Positions 43,040 to 57,000 of a DNA stretch of 64,000 nt are shown piece by piece (position 1 is the first letter of the stretch; the number at the start of each line of letters is the position of its first letter). The notes beneath the pieces are model-generated. The model was not told the origin of the DNA. It saw only the letters and a list, made by a program, of their open reading frames with translations, and did not search any database. Where the stretch lies: positions 5,731,267 to 5,795,266 of the forward strand of contig CM060848.1 of assembly GCA_030737835.1 (NCBI GenBank). The letters are read 5' to 3'. Position numbers and translations under genes: made by a program. The stretch comes from Acorus gramineus (Eukaryota; Streptophyta; Magnoliopsida; Acorales; Acoraceae).

Positions 43040-43255
43040 TTTAAATAGTAAATATGACCTAATGAGATATATATTTTAATAAAAAATGTATATAAACCCA
43101 TTTTGAGTTGAATGAAGAGCTTATTTTTAGTAAGTGTAAAAAAAAAAATTAATGAGATATATGCATCATCTAACAAGATATATGCTTCATTGAATTTGTA
43201 ACGAGGTATGTAGGACTTTATTTTAGATTGTAAAAAAAACTAAGTGTAACAGCAC
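43040..43255. repeat. Dispersed repeat A, copy 1
   Basis: Matches 57915-58140 over its length (AATGAGATATAT.., TTTTTAGTAAGTGTA, CTAACRAGATATATG, AAGTGTAACAGCACCC/AATGTAACAACACTC). In both places repeat A is followed by MITE B. Confidence 0.75.
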
Positions 43256-43619
43256 CCAATAAATAAATATCCTGGTGTATCTTTGCTTAAACAAAGTTTT
43301 GGATTGGAATAAAAAAGAAACAAAACATCTTGGTCCATGCATATGGGCTCAAATACATTTATTTGTTGAAGTTTTGCTGCAAGGAATATGAATGTTTTAA
43401 TGCTTATAAATTTGAAGCCAATATTAGCCCAATGCTGGCCCATGGACCCGCCCACGAGCCCGGTTCATGGGCCCATGAAATCCTATGCGGGAGTGCCATC
43501 TGGCTAGAAATGACATAGGTCTGTGGGTGGGAGGGGTGGGGGTGTGCCTCGGCCAGGCCGGCAGGGCTATTTTGGCCCGGGCTAGTGGGCAGGGCCTGTG
43601 CCTAATTTTTTTGAGCGCT

Positions 43620-43899
43620 GATACACGCAGCCCTTTATTGCAGTCCGTTTTGCAGCCCGTGCGCTATGATAAATCTGTATATACTGCTTTATCATAGCGT
43701 ATAGGATTCTAAGATAGTATATGACTCAATTTTTTTTTTTTTTTTTTTTCATCATGAAAAAAAATACACTAATGTATCTCAGTATATATATCATTTCATA
43801 TAATAGCCGCATGCACTTCAAATGGTGAGTATATAATTTTATAGAAAATGAAAAATGGGCTGAACTGCAAAACAGGCTGTAATGAGGGCTACATGTATC
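43620..43899. mobile_element. MITE family B, copy 1 (280 bp)
   Basis: Terminal inverted repeats of about 35 bp: left GATACACGCAGCCCTTTATT then GCAGTCCGTTTTGCAG; right (opposite strand) GATACATGTAGCCCTCATTA then CAGCCTGTTTTGCAG. The interior has TACACTAATGTATCTCAGTA and a long T run. Related copies lie at 53382-53605 (inverted) and 58229-58467. Confidence 0.82.
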
Positions 43900-44580
43900 T
43901 TTTTCAAATTTTTTTTTGCTTAGGTAGGACCCAGACAAGTCAGCGCTCGTGGACTTAGACCTAGGGTCTGACTTGGGCCCTATTTTAACGAACCGGACCA
44001 ACCCAGCCCGTTGTCCATGCCTTGCTAACCCAACAAGCTTTGAACCTATTTGGCATCTTTGACAACCTCAAAGTGATACTACGTCTTAGGTGCAACTAAA
44101 ATTTATCCCATTGAGTAAAAACCACACACTAAAAAATAAACAAAACAAAGGGTGGGGTGCTCCTCAAAAATGAATAAAAAACTTAAAAAAAAAAAAAAGG
44201 GTTTGGAGGGAGGTGGAGGGCTTTATCCCTTCGGTTGATGTTGTGCGCCACCTCCGCCCTTTAATATACCTCTTTCTCCCTCTTTATCTCTGTTCTTCCT
44301 CCCCCTTCTTCGCAACCACTACCTCCACTGTCCTCAGCTACCTCTGCCACCCTCCACGACCCCCGCCACCCTTTCTTTCACTCTCTCACTCTCTCTCTCT
44401 CTCTCTTTAAGATGTAAACCCCACCCCGAACATTGGGGGTGAGCTTGCATGTTGAAGGGATTTTTTTAAACCCACACACTATTTTTTTCAGCTCCAATTC
44501 TAATTTCATATTAGTCAATGGATAATCATCAGATCATATATTCTCATTAATGAAGTAAATGCTTTGAACGTTTTCTACAA
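43900..44580. other. Mixed sequence with a CT-rich tract; no gene seen
   Basis: 44270-44410 is a CT-rich low-complexity run ending in (CT)n. The plus frame there is Ser/Pro/Leu-rich and not recognised. Confidence 0.5.
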
Positions 44581-45775
44581 GGGATTTTTATTTTTAAGTT
44601 CATGTAAACTATGTTATTTAGTGATCAATCCCTTCCTTTTTCATATTTTTTTTTTTAAGTCCCCAACTTCAAATGAACATTTCATTAATAGTATGTGTGC
44701 CAAACGTCAGTTTGAATACTGTAATTTTGTGTAATGTAATTTTTATTTTTAAGTCCCTGTAAACTATGTTATTTAATGATCAATCCATCCCTTTTTCATA
44801 TTTTTAGTCTCCAACTTTAAACCATTTTTTATTAGTCCCAACACAAAATGTCTGTATAATTTTATAATTGTTTTGATATTTGGAACTTGTGTACAAATTG
44901 TTTGGTGAAATAACTAAAATAAAATTGTATTTGCATTGTTAAGTGTTCAATTATTTTAGTGCTATTCAACATTGCATATGTTTACCCAATCCAAGATTGC
45001 ATTATCTTATAGAGTTAGTAATCTAATTATGATCGATTACATAAGTAGAAGAATAACAATAATTAAATTAGCAAATTTGAAAATTTTTGTCATTGAATTT
45101 TGATTTGAATGATTTTTCTTGGTTGAAAATTCTAAATTATCAAATTAGATATTTTGAGTTTTTAAATTTCAAAATTTAGATGCCATTAAAAAATTTGTAA
45201 ATCGTCAATGAAAATTTTATTTTGTATGGTTCTACACTTAAAATTAAATTAAAGATTTAGCGATTTTATGGTAATCTAACATATTTTTATTATTATCTTT
45301 TTACATTTAAGCTACTATTATTTTAGTTTTATTTATTTAATTATTTATATTTAAAATCTCATTCACAAAGAATCTTAGATTTCCCCCCACTGTTATATTA
45401 TAGAATCATGACTAAGCCATTGCATACCATCATAGATTTTCTCATTCACGAAGTTGAAAGTGTGTTGAATAAGAAAATCAATATCTTGATTACACAAAAA
45501 TTGAAAATGGTATATTGGGACTTTAAAATAAAAATATGAAGAAAAGAATGATTAATTACTAAAGAGCATAGTTTACAGGGACTTCAAAACTAAAATTTCA
45601 ATTGGTAGTTTAAGAACGTAAACTATCTTCCAGCCCAAACAGAAGGACTTTTGGCCGAGGGACTAATAATGAAATAGCATTTGAAGTTGGGAACTTAAAA
45701 AGTAAATATGAAGAAATTTGTGATCAACCACTAGATAACATAGTTTACAGGGATTTAAAAATAAAAACCTCATTC
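44581..45775. mobile_element. Foldback-type element with paired subterminal repeats (~1.2 kb)
   Basis: The unit GTAAACTATGTTATTTAGTG-ATCAATCC...TTTTTCATATTTTT...AAGTCYCCAACTT occurs twice at the left (44595-44690, 44750-44830) and twice inverted at the right (about 45535-45600, 45695-45765). The outermost ends GGGATTTTTATTTTTAAGTT and (opposite strand) GAGGTTTTTATTTTTAAATC also pair. No coding frame. The class is uncertain. Confidence 0.6.
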
Positions 45776-46807
45776 TATAAATGCATCAATGTAATTTATT
45801 GAAAATATATGCTTCTTTTTTATAAAAATATGTATCTCATTAGATGAGTTAAATTCAAAACACGTGTATAGACTTGAATTGGGACCAGAAAATTAACTGC
45901 ACAGTATTGTTTTGTTAACCCTCCCCTTACCTAAAATAATCAGCCCAATCACATGGATATTTATACGAAGGAGAAAGATTGGATCTTGTTTTCGTCAATC
46001 CAATCCATTTCACTGTCATAGCAATTAATAAACGAATAATATCCCTGAAGTGTATCTTTATTGGGTGAACTCTATGGCCACATGGTTGTGGATTGGACTA
46101 AAATAAACATGGTCTGTTTTATCTCACTCAGTGATTCAATATAAGTAGTTGTTGAATTTTTGGTTTTATGGACTCTGAACGATTTAATATTTATTTAATT
46201 TTGAGCTAATATTATGCTTCAATAATCATTTTAAATTAAATTATATTTAGTATATTTACAGTTGATTGTATATGTTTTATGAATAATGCTATGGACAATC
46301 CCGCAAACAATTTGAATATGATTTGCTTTTTTTAAAATAGCTTATTCCGTAATTAATTGAATGTACCTAATTTTAACGAATATAAAATTTTTTGCTATAA
46401 TGTTCATATATCTTTGTGGATGGCAATGAAAGTATATGAATTATCCACGAGACTATTCGCACATACTGTTAACACCACTCAATATTATTTAGGATTTCAT
46501 ATACGGTTTTAGATGATTCCACGTCTACCATTAAAATAAAATTATTTTCGATCAAATTTTGAGTCATTGCATTGGTACTCATTCTTTGTATAAAAATTTG
46601 CTTTATCACAAATTTGTGCAATACTAATGCATCAAATTTGAACTGAAGGTTCCCAAAGTGATCATATTTGAAAAACTTTCTTTCCTTCCTTGGACAGCTG
46701 ATACATAAAATTAGCCCAATAAAAAATTGGACCAATAAAAAATGAAGTCTCTCACCTGTTCTAAAATATATATCCTCCAAAATAAAAAAAAATAAAATTT
46801 TGTTTGT
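45776..46807. other. Sequence downstream of the MATE gene, no gene assigned
   Basis: AT-rich. A minus-strand 103-codon frame (46469-46780) begins 28 bp after the MATE stop codon, but I recognise no motif. It may be 3'UTR or chance. Confidence 0.5.
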
Positions 46808-49800
46808 TTAAACGAGGGCATCATATTGTGTTTTTTTGACAGATAGATCTAGATGTTCCCACTTGTTACGCAGTGTTATCACCAAGAGAGTACATGCTTG
46901 AAAAAAGAGACCACATATCAATCCCATCCACAATCCCTGCAAATTAAATAAATGAAGAAAAATAAGAAATGAAAGCTCTGTATTTCATTTTAAAGAAAAA
47001 TACTAATTACAGACCATGTGAACTAGACTAAGAATCAATAACATTTGGGGTTGTAATAGAGCATTCATTATTTAAAAAAAGATATGTGAACTTTATGTTT
47101 GTCATCACCAAGCATGGTAATATTGATTTAAAAAAGAAGAAATAATTTAATTATTTTTTAATTTTTGTAGACTGCATTTTGAAATCAAAATTAGATATTC
47201 ACCAACCCATTCACCAAATACAATTAAAGAGAAAAATATCCCTAATCCTCTTTTAATCTCTCCTCCCCATTTCTTCTTTTTTTAATGTTTTGTAGTCACT
47301 ATTTCTTATCCATTTATTTTTCTACAATGTCTTTGCCATGACCGAATCCAATGTTTCCAAGATCCATCATGCATATGACACCATGTCCATATTATATTTT
47401 GTATTTAGTAGTGACTTATGTGTGTCTGCTGCATATCTAGCAACCAATCCAAGTTGCCAACCACTGATCTAGTGAACTTTACAGTGAAATTCATGGCTCC
47501 AAATATCCAATCATGCGACATGCATGTTTCCAAACTTCTGTGCATCCAATCCTCTCAGTCGTACTCAATTCTCCTCATTGGTTTTCAAAAATTGTTTGGA
47601 TGTCTGTTCCAATTTCTTTTTTTGAAAGCATGTCGCAAGGTTTAATTTTAGAAATTCGCTTAAAACCCTGTCTTAGTTATGAATTAAAAGAATGACATCT
47701 ATGGAGCCATCAGAGAAAATTACGCACCTTCCCATACAGTTCCAAGTTAAATGCAAAGAGAACAGACAACGGCATTCCAATGACGTAGAAGGCCCCCAAG
47801 TTGGTCCAAGCTGCTAAGTGTTGCCAACCACAACCCCTGGCCACCCCTGCAATTCAAACAAATTCAAATGACATCATTTTCAAAACAAACTATAGCAAGA
47901 CATTAACTATTTAAATTCATTAGATATCATTAATTGTACCAGATAAAATGCCTTGTGCCGAATCAAATAATATAGAGACTGCGAGCAGGGGTGACAAATA
48001 AGCGAATTCCCTTATGATTGAAGGGCTGTTTGTGAAGAAGCCAGCCCAGATGTTGTGGCCAAAAGCCAGCACTAGAATAACACCCAGAGCAAGAAAAACA
48101 GATAGCTTGAGTGTCACTGACACTGCGTTCTTCGCCTTGTCAATGTTTCCCGCGCCCATCTCATTAGACACGCGAGTGCTGTTGCAATAAGCATAGTTAG
48201 CTTGTGTTGACAATTGAAACAATGAAAGGAATTGGTAGTTGAGAGTCGCGCTTTACCTGACAGCAGCACTGAAGCCATATGTGATCATGTATACCACCGC
48301 CTCTGTGTTTACGCTGTTTGTATTATTTAAGTGAACAATTAGTTCAATTTTGATCATATTATTGTGTAGGGATTATAAGTGAAGGTGTAAATTAAAGTCG
48401 TACCACATAGCGATGAGCGAAGTACTGTCCTCTGAGTTTGGCATCAGACCAGCCAGTAACACCAGGATTTCGAAAGCCCAGTACTCCAAGCTGATCATAA
48501 AAGAAAACATTAGTTTGCATTCTTGAGTATGAGAAGATCAATGGTATATGTAATTGAATTGAATCAGATATTCAGATTTCAAATCATTTCAGAAGTTCAG
48601 TTTTTTCTCAATTTAAAGGTATTGTGACAAGTAATTCAGGTGCAGGTGCAATGTCTAGATTGAAATTAAATTTTTAACATTGATAAGTAGGTGCAATAAC
48701 TAGATTGAAATTAGACTTTTAACACCTTAAATTTGACGTCTCATGAGAAAATTTGAAAACACAGTTTGAATGATTATGTTTCTACGAAAAAGTGAAAAAA
48801 TTAGCTTTTCAAAATCTATCAAAACTATGTTTTCTGGGACTCTAATTTCAAATCTACTATTCGATATCTTCCCCAAATATTACTTTAATGATTATGTGAA
48901 CTTCATGCTAGAAGAAAGATAAAAGAACATGGAACAATTCCAAGGTTGAGATATATAAAACATCTCAAGGACTTAATTACCAGACCATAACCGCAGAAGG
49001 AATGGCAAGCTTCAAGCTTGGAAGTACATATTGGAAGGACTCCATTGAAGGGCCATGCCAGGTATACTTAAACGTAGGCGAGTAATTCACGTAGAGCGCC
49101 AACATAATGAAAGATATCCATAGCGATATCGCGGCCGCCAATGATGCTCCCATGAAACCAAGCCCCAGAACATGAATCAAAAGATACGCTATTCCGATAT
49201 GGACGATGAAGGGGACAAGAGAGCAGATCACAAGAGGTATCACCACTGTTTGTGTTTGAAGAAACCTCAGAATGCATTGAAGGAAACCGTACGCGAATAT
49301 CCCTGGAATCAGATATCGCAGGTACAGAGCTGCCATTTTTGATACTTGAGGATCTTGTTGGAGTAGAATCAGAATTGGTTCTGAGAAGAACCATAGAATT
49401 GCTACGATGATCGAGAAGAAGAGGGATGTTATGATGGATGATTGAAGATATATGCCCAACATCCTGTATAGCTTCGCGCCATATCCTTGTCCACATAGTG
49501 TCTCTAGAGATCCACTTAGGCCAGTCTGAAAGAACATAATGTAAAGCTCATAAGTTTTTTGATCAATTCAACATCAGATCTGCTCTTGCCAAAACAAAGA
49601 ATCACTTTTTAAATTATAGATTGTTATGTATTAGTCCTTCATTAGATTATCCCAAAATTTTCTAAATTTACAGCAGAACATTCAACAGGTATAAAATTTC
49701 AATATGATCAAATCCTCTGTTTTAGATACATCATTCACTAATATAGTTCAAGAACAAGTTCTCTGAAAATTGTAATACTCAAAATAGTAATACCGAGCAA

Positions 49801-51023
49801 CATATAAGATCTGATTTGAAGATATCCTCAAAAAAAAAAAAAAAAAAAAATATAAGCTCTGTTTTGAAGATATACTCAACCAAAAAAACACAAAAACAAA
49901 TATAAGCTCTGTTTTGAAGATATCCTCAACCAAAAAAAATATTTATATATGTGTCAGTCACAAACCGACCAAAAAAAAAAACATATATGTGTCAGTCACA
50001 AATATAAGCTCTGTTTTGAAGATATCCTCAAATGAAAATCACATCAAAATCTCACAAACAAAAGGTAAAAGACTTGGTAATAAGACATTCTAAAATTTCA
50101 ATAACAATAGAGCAAACAAAGCTCTTCCAAAGCATCATTATAGATTAGTGTTTCATCAGATTATCCAAGAAAAATCATTATTTAAACTAAGTAATTCTGA
50201 AATTTCAATATTTTGATAAGACAAACAAATTTGGGTCTGACCCAAATGTGATCAAATCATGTGTTTTAGATAGATTCAGCTGGACAAAAGTATCATATAA
50301 GGACATGTTCTTTTAGAGTTCTATTGAACAACATATATGTGTTGCAGTGTTGGCTCAAAAATGTATTTAATTCCTTTGTCTTGAAGACTCCCTCAAATGA
50401 AAATTCTGAGACTTCAATGATAACCCAACAAAAAAACTCAGAAATTTGAGGTGCAAAGCATCATTAAACATTAGAATTTCATCAGATCATCCAAACCAAC
50501 ACATTATTTACAGTACATAATTAAAAAAAAAAAAAGTCAAGGATTTGGATGAAAACAACTAATTTGGGTCAGACCCAAATGTGATCAAATCCTCTGTTTC
50601 AGATAGATCCTTCACTAAATTCTAATATTTCATAGTAATCCTGGATTCAATTACAAGTCTAGGTAATTTAAAACCTTCAATGATAACTCAACAAAATCAA
50701 GCACATTGTTTCATCTTTGCATGAGAAACAAAGAAGAGAGAATTTGAAGGTACCATGAGAGCGAAACCAGTAACCATGGCCCAAGAGTTTGCGAGGGTGG
50801 CGCTAGCAAGCTCGAGCTCGCCCAAGTGTCCGGCGAACATGACGGAGACGAGTGTTATCGAGTAGTAAGAGACGTTTGTGAGGACCATCGGCACGGAGAA
50901 GAACACCTGGCACTTGGCCTCCTCCATGTCCATGGACAACCACCACCACCACCTCCTCTCCTCGATCTTCTCACTCTCCAATCCATCACCATTGGTGCTC
51001 TCCAACAATGGTGCTTGAGACAT
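46808..51023 (-). CDS. MATE / DETOXIFICATION transporter, 7 exons, 481 aa, intact
   Basis: Exons (minus strand, 5' to 3'): 50754-51023, 48981-49525, 48404-48490, 48257-48313, 47940-48178, 47728-47846, 46808-46936. All introns are GT-AG, phases agree, and the sum is 1,446 bp, giving 481 residues and TAA. Features: a Trp-rich, acidic cytosolic N terminus; [37 protein letters not shown] (family CGQAYGA); [32 protein letters not shown] (family RVSNELGAGN); and [19 protein letters not shown] near the end. The length and about twelve hydrophobic segments are normal for plant DTX proteins, which are cation-coupled exporters of secondary metabolites and xenobiotics in vacuolar or plasma membranes. 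The substrate cannot be told. An in-frame upstream Met at 51092 would add 23 Pro/Lys-rich residues; I prefer 51023. Terpene synthase remnants are 45 kb away, so no functional link is claimed. Confidence 0.93.
49800..50035. repeat. Short tandem repeats in MATE intron 1
   Basis: ATATAAGCTCTGTTTTGAAG then ATATCCTCAA recurs four times (first copy as TAAGATCTGATTTGAAG), separated by A-rich tracts. ATATGTGTCAGTCACAAA occurs twice at about 49949 and 49984. Confidence 0.85.
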
Positions 51024-53380
51024 TTTTTTGTTGGCCTTCTCTTCTTGGGGTAGAGGGGGTATGGGTGGTGTTATATGTAGGTGTTGAGTCATTGTTATTG
51101 AAAATTTGGTTTGGATTATTTTATTTGTTTGACTTTTTCTTCTTTTTTTTGGGTGATCACAATGAAATGTGGTATTTGATGAGTGGGGGATCAGCCTCTT
51201 GTTCTTTCCTACACCAATCAAAATGTGGGTAAAAGGGTAAATGATTTATTATATAAAATATATATATAAAAAATTTCTCATGACTCACTGTATACGTAAT
51301 ACATTTATATAATACATTTATATAAAAAAAATAAGCTATTTTTTTTTGTTTAGTTGTAGTTTTTAGTTATTCTAATCGAAAAATATAATAATAAAGTTTT
51401 TGTTGTTTAATTAATAATGAATATATTACAGATAAAAAAATGAAAAAGATGTGAATAAGGATTTATAAAGCATGTAAAATTCATTTGACATGTAAAACCC
51501 CTAATTTATTAGAAGTGATGATAGGTGATTTAGCATATAAGCTCTTTTTATAGCAATGAAATAAATTGGATGGAATAAAACAATTTCAGTAAGACTTGGA
51601 ATACCAGTATCAGTTTATTGTCATTTATTATAACATAATTATATCCCTTATTTCTTGTAAATAAACAGTTTTTTTGTCTTATTTTCTTCTACTCTTCTCT
51701 ATTCCTCTTCTATTCTTCTATCTAAACAGGGGACTACAATTGTGGGCATACGCTTCATTACATGAAAAATACAACTTCAAAATAAAATAAAATAAAACAA
51801 AATAATGCAGGGCTGTTATTTGAATTATCACATAATTTGTAGAATTTAGTCTAAATGAAAGGGTGTTGTTAAAATCCGCGTTACTTGTATCCTTATTTAT
51901 CATTATTTCAACTAATATTAACATGGTTCATTTGAAAAATATTTTAATATTTATTTAGTATAAATATGCAGGTATATAATAACAAGGGCAGTAAATAAGA
52001 CCCCATATTTATTTTGTATAATCCAAGTTCCCATTGGTCACATGAGCGTTGCTTTTAATATGGTTTTACTGTTCTTGGGATCCATGACATTAAAAAAATA
52101 GATCCAAGTTCTTGCGATCCATGGCTTTAAAATATGATTTTTCTGTTTGTTTTTTTGTATTGTCCGGATATTTCACGTGCATAATATATAAAAGAAATTA
52201 AGCATTAGTTTCCCAATTTTTCTTAATAAAAACATTGGAATTTATTAAATGAAGATCTCACAATGACCTGTCTTCCCATAACACACATGTTTTGGTTAAA
52301 ACATTACCCGTCATTTATAAAAATTTTAAATTTTATTGCGTATCTGGAAGTTGCGTTCTTCCAATGTAGTGGTTCAGTGTGACACACTTTTTTCACTTAA
52401 AATATGAAAAAAAAATGTTATAAACAGAGATGTACCAATAATCCGCATTATTATAAAAATAGTAAATCTCATCAAATTAAATATATGTTTTTGATGAAAA
52501 ATATATACACAAAAGAATTAATTTTTAACAAATATTAAATTTTTTATTGAGATATATATCTCACTTTTCACAGCTATAGTGGTATATAGATTGTCTGTGA
52601 GAATTGCATGTATGCATGAACCTTTAAAAGAGTTTTTATAAATATTTTTCTTTCTATATATTTTTTGGGGTTAAAGATATCTACATAGTAAAAACGGAAA
52701 ATCTTGTATAAATCTCATTCAAAGTTGGGGGCAGACATGCATGTTTGGATGTTCCAAAAAACTCAAATTAAATAATCAAATATTATCCCTCGGTTAAACT
52801 TCTATTTTAGACTGAGGAAATATTCAAGTATTTGTGTTGTCGTTGTAGTACCTATAGATAATAATAAAGACATATTAATCCCAACAAAAGATCAAATTGT
52901 CCATTTCTACTCTTATATTTCTCATTTTCTTCACTTTGTTCACACTACACTTCTCGTGAGCATTTGAGGATAGTTTAATCATTTCATGATCTGAAATAGA
53001 TTTAACAAGAGTAGGTTCAAAATTAACATTTGTTCACGACATGGATGCATTTCGGTTTTTTTTTTTTTAATAAAATTTTTAGAGACTTGTATGTCTTATC
53101 CTAGCTGGCTAGTTTTGATATATAGGAATTTATATTTGATTAATAGTGTTTATAAGTACGTAGATGTCTTTAACTTCTTTCCTTCTTTTTTTTTTTTTGA
53201 AAACGTGAGACCTTTTATATCTTAAAACAAAAATTATTATGGGATTTTTTTTTTCTTTAACTTTTTCTTTTTATTTAAGGGAAGATCCCTCATATTGAAA
53301 AAACATAGTGGTGGGATATTCTTTGGTTGTTAAGATAAAATATTCATTTTGGATTCAATCAGCATTCAAACTTTAGAAAA
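51024..53380. other. Upstream of the MATE gene and further intergenic DNA
   Basis: 51250-51275 is AT-rich with TATA-like sequence on the minus strand, about 230 bp before the MATE ATG, and may include its promoter. The rest is AT-rich with no recognised exon or named repeat. Confidence 0.4.
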
Positions 53381-53381
53381 A

Positions 53382-53605
53382 GATATACGCAGTCTTATTG
53401 CAGTCTCAATTGTGGTTCGTTATTTTTTTTTTTAAATCATACAATTATCATTTGAAGTGCATACTATATATGAAATAAAGTATATATTGAGATATATTAG
53501 TGTATTTTTTTTATGATGAAAAAAAGAAAAAAATTGAGTTATATACTATAATAAACCTCTATATATTATGATAGTGTAGTATATATTATGTTGTCATAGA
53601 ATATA
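53382..53605. mobile_element. MITE family B, copy 2 (inverted, decayed)
   Basis: Begins GATATACGCAGTCTTATTGC and contains TGAAGTGCATACTATATATG, then AGATATATTAGTGTATTTTT, the inverted interior of copy 1. The right terminal repeat is degraded, so the end is approximate. Confidence 0.65.
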
Positions 53606-53902
53606 GGTTATAGAATCGTAAACCAGGCTTCCAACTTTATTAATTTTTCCCACTGACTTGGCAATACATGTTTGTTTTTTTAATTGACTCTTTTTGTTGA
53701 AGGATGCAGTTGAACGAGTCAATAGAACAGATCATGTTCAAATAAAGTCTCCTACCATCAAATTTTGGGGAGTTACAGGCCACTAATTCTGTATATATCA
53801 TTCAACAAGTCTTGTCGGTTGCAATTTATAGTCACTTTTGTGAAACAACACGGGAAGCACGTGGTGTAGTTATGGTACAGTGTAGCAACAATCATGCAAC
53901 AT

Positions 53903-54090
53903 GCGAAATGTCAGAGATGAATCACCTCTGTTTGTGGCCATTATAAAAATCAACTTTCATTGATTTAATTTGTTTTATATATTATATATTGCGAAATATC
54001 AGAGATGCATCACCTTATCATCAGTGGCTGTTTGTGGCCATTATAAAAATCAACTTTCATTGATTTAATTTGTTTTATATATTATATATA
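53903..54090. repeat. ~88-bp tandem duplication
   Basis: GCGAAATRTCAGAGATGMATCACC...CTGTTTGTGGCCATTATAAA...TTGTTTTATATATTATATAT occurs at 53903-53990 and 53991-54090. The second copy has a small insertion (TTATCATCAGTGG). Confidence 0.85.
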
Positions 54091-57000
54091 ATATATAAGA
54101 TATATCAATTTATACGTTATTGACTATTGGGAGTTGGAACAAGTCATCAAATTGAAAAACAAGGAGACTTAAGTATGGTGAACACATCTAGCTAAGGTGA
54201 AATTGGGGTTAAAAAAAACGTGACTCAATAATTTATTAATATGAGTATATGTTCTAATAATTTTCTATCGACACATATAGAATTTAAATTGAGATTGAAA
54301 TAAAAACTATGTATAATAATACTAAATAAAAATCTTTGAATTTAATTCTATAGGTGTATTTGTGTGAATTGGTAAGAAAAATAGGTGTTGGGCCGACGGG
54401 CCAAACAAAAAATTGGATCAAGTGTATTTGTGTAAATTGAAAAAATAATGGTAGGGATTTTTTTGCCGTCCATTGCATTATATGATACCTGACACACTCA
54501 GGGGAAAAGAAAAGCAGGATGAGAGCAAATGATCTAGTCATCTAGACCCCTAGCTATGATGGAGTTTCTCCGTGAGGAAATATATATAATCAACCTATGA
54601 AGAAAATATAGAATGGAGTGGCAGTGCATATGAACAAAAAATTGCAAGAAATGATAAGATGCATGTTGTCTGCTGCTGGTTTTGGTAAAGAGTGTTTAGA
54701 TATGTATCCGGAATTGTTTAGTGCAAGACTCCTATTTAAAAGTGTGGTCTTCAATTGCCATTTTTTTTAGTATAAATGTCAGACTCAGGCCTAACCCCGG
54801 GTGTAGGCCCAGTTAATGTTTGGATATGTGATATGAGGTTTGTATACAGTTTGGATATCGTATATGTGGTTCTATAATTTTTTATTAATAAAAATTAATT
54901 TATAATGATTTCTAAACAAGAAATAATCGGATAATCTTTAAACATATCACAAACAAGACCTAATTTTTCTCACTACGACATTAATATTATGAATATGTTC
55001 ACAAATTAACTTTCAAAATATATACAGAGAGAGTTCTGATTTTATGCGGATCATGCAATCGCGGGTCTACCATGCGGCAAACAACTTAGATAGTTTGATT
55101 TCATTTTAAGTAGTGAATTTAGAAGAAATGGTTACTTGTATAACAAGTCATCACCTAACCAATAGGTGACACTCATTTTTTATTTTGTTACGCGATTATA
55201 AAATTAATTTTACAAGAATATAAGTTTAAAAACTGATTATGCAGGAAGCTCATCTCCCCCAGCTTTTAAGAATCGCAGCTTTTAAATATTATTTATTTGA
55301 AATCTATGTGTAAAAAATTGATACAGTAAAATTATTTGATTGCATGATTATAAAAATAGCTTTCTGTAATCACAGAAGATACACAATCGTGAAATCAAAT
55401 GCTCCCATGTATACATGTGGATAAACATAAACCCATGTCACCTTATCAACTTAGACCCATGTTCATGTGTCAGATCAAAATAGACATTAGCATATTATAT
55501 TGCAAACCCGCGTCCATGTGCCAGAGAGTTTAAACTTTAAAACAAGATCTAGGGCCGGCTCATTTTCATTAGGCGAGTGAAGATAGAGAGAGACTGAAGA
55601 TGAAGAACCGGACAGGGACCCCGCATATATATAATTCCACCCATTCAATGATTACATTTCTTTCTACTTAATTAATAATTTTTAGATCCTATTTTAAAAG
55701 GTGAATTAGTCACACTCTTTTTTTAACGTTTTTATTTTTTCCTTTATAGGTTTCTCAATGACTCTCTTTATCTTAACACACTATCTATAAAATCTCAATT
55801 AATCTTACCAGATGTTAGACTTTTTCAAATTTGATAATCTAGTATTCAACAAATCCTTATCAACAAAAAAAATAAAAAGAAAAAGAAAAGGTCAACATCA
55901 GCTTTCACCAAGAAGAAAAATATTAAATAAAAATTTAAAATACAAGTCCTTGATGTAAGCTTTGAATACCGGTCGTGCTTTGATGATCTGATATAGATCT
56001 ATCATGTGTTTTTTTTTTTGCTTGGTCATAGAGCTATCATGTTGACGACCACCAAACCAATTATTATGGATGATTTGCGATTTTAATTACGATCACTTAT
56101 TATTTATGAATAATTAGAATTAGTTATTATTTGTGATATTATTAAGATATTATTTTATATTTTTATTTTGGATTCAGTTAGAATTCCTTTCCCAGAAATA
56201 TATAAATTAAATCTCTTCAAAAACAATTAGGAGATTTGATGATCGAGATCAATTTTTTTTGTTTTTTTTTGTTTTTAGTGAAATAGCAAGTTTATAAAAA
56301 GCTACTCATTTTGATATTCTATACCAAAAATCAACAGATTCATTAGAGCCTATAGATCCACAACCCTTTATGCTCGAAGATTGATTGGATCCGTGGAAAA
56401 GTGTACCCCACGCTACATCATGATAGCTTTGCATGTGGTACTCTAGCTAGAGATATATAGTAACGGGAAACATCACAAAGCCTTGTGATGCAGTGTACGA
56501 ATATGCTCTCCTGAAGCGCTGTTGATTCTTCAAGAAGAATATCATGGCGTTGGACTATAACAAAATACAATAGAGAAAATAAACATATTCTAATAATCAA
56601 TAATCTAATTAATCAATTGGTTTACATGCTTATTTATAGAATAGAGAATTCCTAACAGATTAGGATATCAACTGATTATCTAACTGATTATCTAAATATG
56701 TAAAAATAACAACTAAATTCTTATTTAATCCTAATTAATATTCAAATTCGAATTCTAATCAATATTTAAATTTCAAATTTAAATATGAAAACTAAAACAA
56801 AGGAATAAAATCCTAACAAACTTAAAACTACCAAAAATAATAAAAATAACTTTCAACAATCGATTTGACCCCAAAGACGATCACAAAACGCTCTGAAAAT
56901 TAGCGTAGTGGCATTGACAATGCCACTACTTCTATATGGCTCATCGATACGAACGCATAGACATTTTATAATAGCGATTCTGATCTACGGTCTGAAAGTT

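Noticed and set aside
46469-46780. 103-codon minus frame just after the MATE stop
   Set aside because: No recognisable motif and it lies where the 3'UTR is expected; not supported as a gene.
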